From contig OX031065.1 of assembly GCA_943736015.1 (NCBI GenBank), positions 24,566,427 to 24,630,426 of the forward strand: 64,000 bases of DNA, read 5' to 3'. The translations under genes were made by a program, and so were the position numbers. Below, piece after piece: positions 63,967-64,000 of this stretch. The notes beneath the pieces are model-generated. The model saw nothing but the letters and a program-made list of their open reading frames with translations, searched no databases and was not told the origin of the DNA. This stretch comes from Tridacna crocea (taxonomy: Eukaryota > Mollusca > Bivalvia > Cardiida > Cardiidae). The first letter of the stretch is position 1. Every line of letters begins with the position of its first letter.

Positions 63967-64000
63967 TCTAGGGGCCTCATATATTTTTCGCCTAGTTGAT

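Overview
The window looks like nuclear DNA of a bivalve mollusc, most likely a heterodont clam. It is AT-rich, its host genes are split by introns of up to 19 kb, and almost everything between exons is transposable-element sequence. The species is an inference: it rests on many 'pearl'-type elements (conserved ends around ~150-170 bp tandem cores, with the GAGGGCC...GCTCACCTGA start and GAGCAC...GTGCTCAGGTGAGCTAA end), on tRNA-derived SINEs, and on the style of the two host genes. Nothing in it is bacterial, and there is no CRISPR array or rRNA.

Two host genes are supported and they converge tail to tail. (1) On the + strand, the last two exons of a transglutaminase (502-641 and 2560-2695) encode the C-terminal beta-barrel and the stop codon. 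(2) On the - strand, a METTL24-like methyltransferase gene runs from at least 60366 down to 13704. Five exons (60366-60230, 41322-41200, 40431-40357, 33051-32928, 14015-13704) join with fully consistent phases into 256 codons plus a stop. The first of these introns uses a GC donor. The true 5' end was not identified; a weak candidate exon lies at 63571-63639.

Layout. 1-2.7 kb: transglutaminase 3' end with palindromic MITEs in its intron. 2.7-13.7 kb: intergenic, holding palindromic MITEs, a truncated LINE nested in a pearl element (4.3-8.9 kb), a long-TIR MITE (9.73-10.21 kb) and two pearl elements. 14-33 kb (last METTL24-like intron): a duplicated, broken copy of the last exon (17.4-17.6 kb), a 1.5-kb transposon with arrays of palindromes at both ends (15.57-17.09 kb), Gypsy remnants, a 4.65-kb DNA transposon with 28-bp TIRs and a decayed transposase-like gene (20.1-24.7 kb), and a decayed Gypsy element (25.4-32.3 kb) with an RNase H-bearing LINE inside it. 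33-40 kb: more pearl elements, some nested. 41.8-47.9 kb: an almost intact LTR retrotransposon (503-bp LTRs, TTAT target duplication, tRNA-Pro primer site) with the order Gag-PR-IN-RT-RNase H, typical of Gmr1-like Gypsy elements, and a SCAN-like Gag. 48-64 kb: mostly unassigned intron with MITEs, a higher-order tandem array (53.1-55.3 kb) and further pearl elements.

The two host genes have no visible functional link. The main interest lies in the repeats: nested insertions date each other, one palindrome family shows matched changes in both arms, and unrelated tandem cores share the same pearl ends. All family names come from reading translated sequence by eye and from memory of the families; no database search was run.
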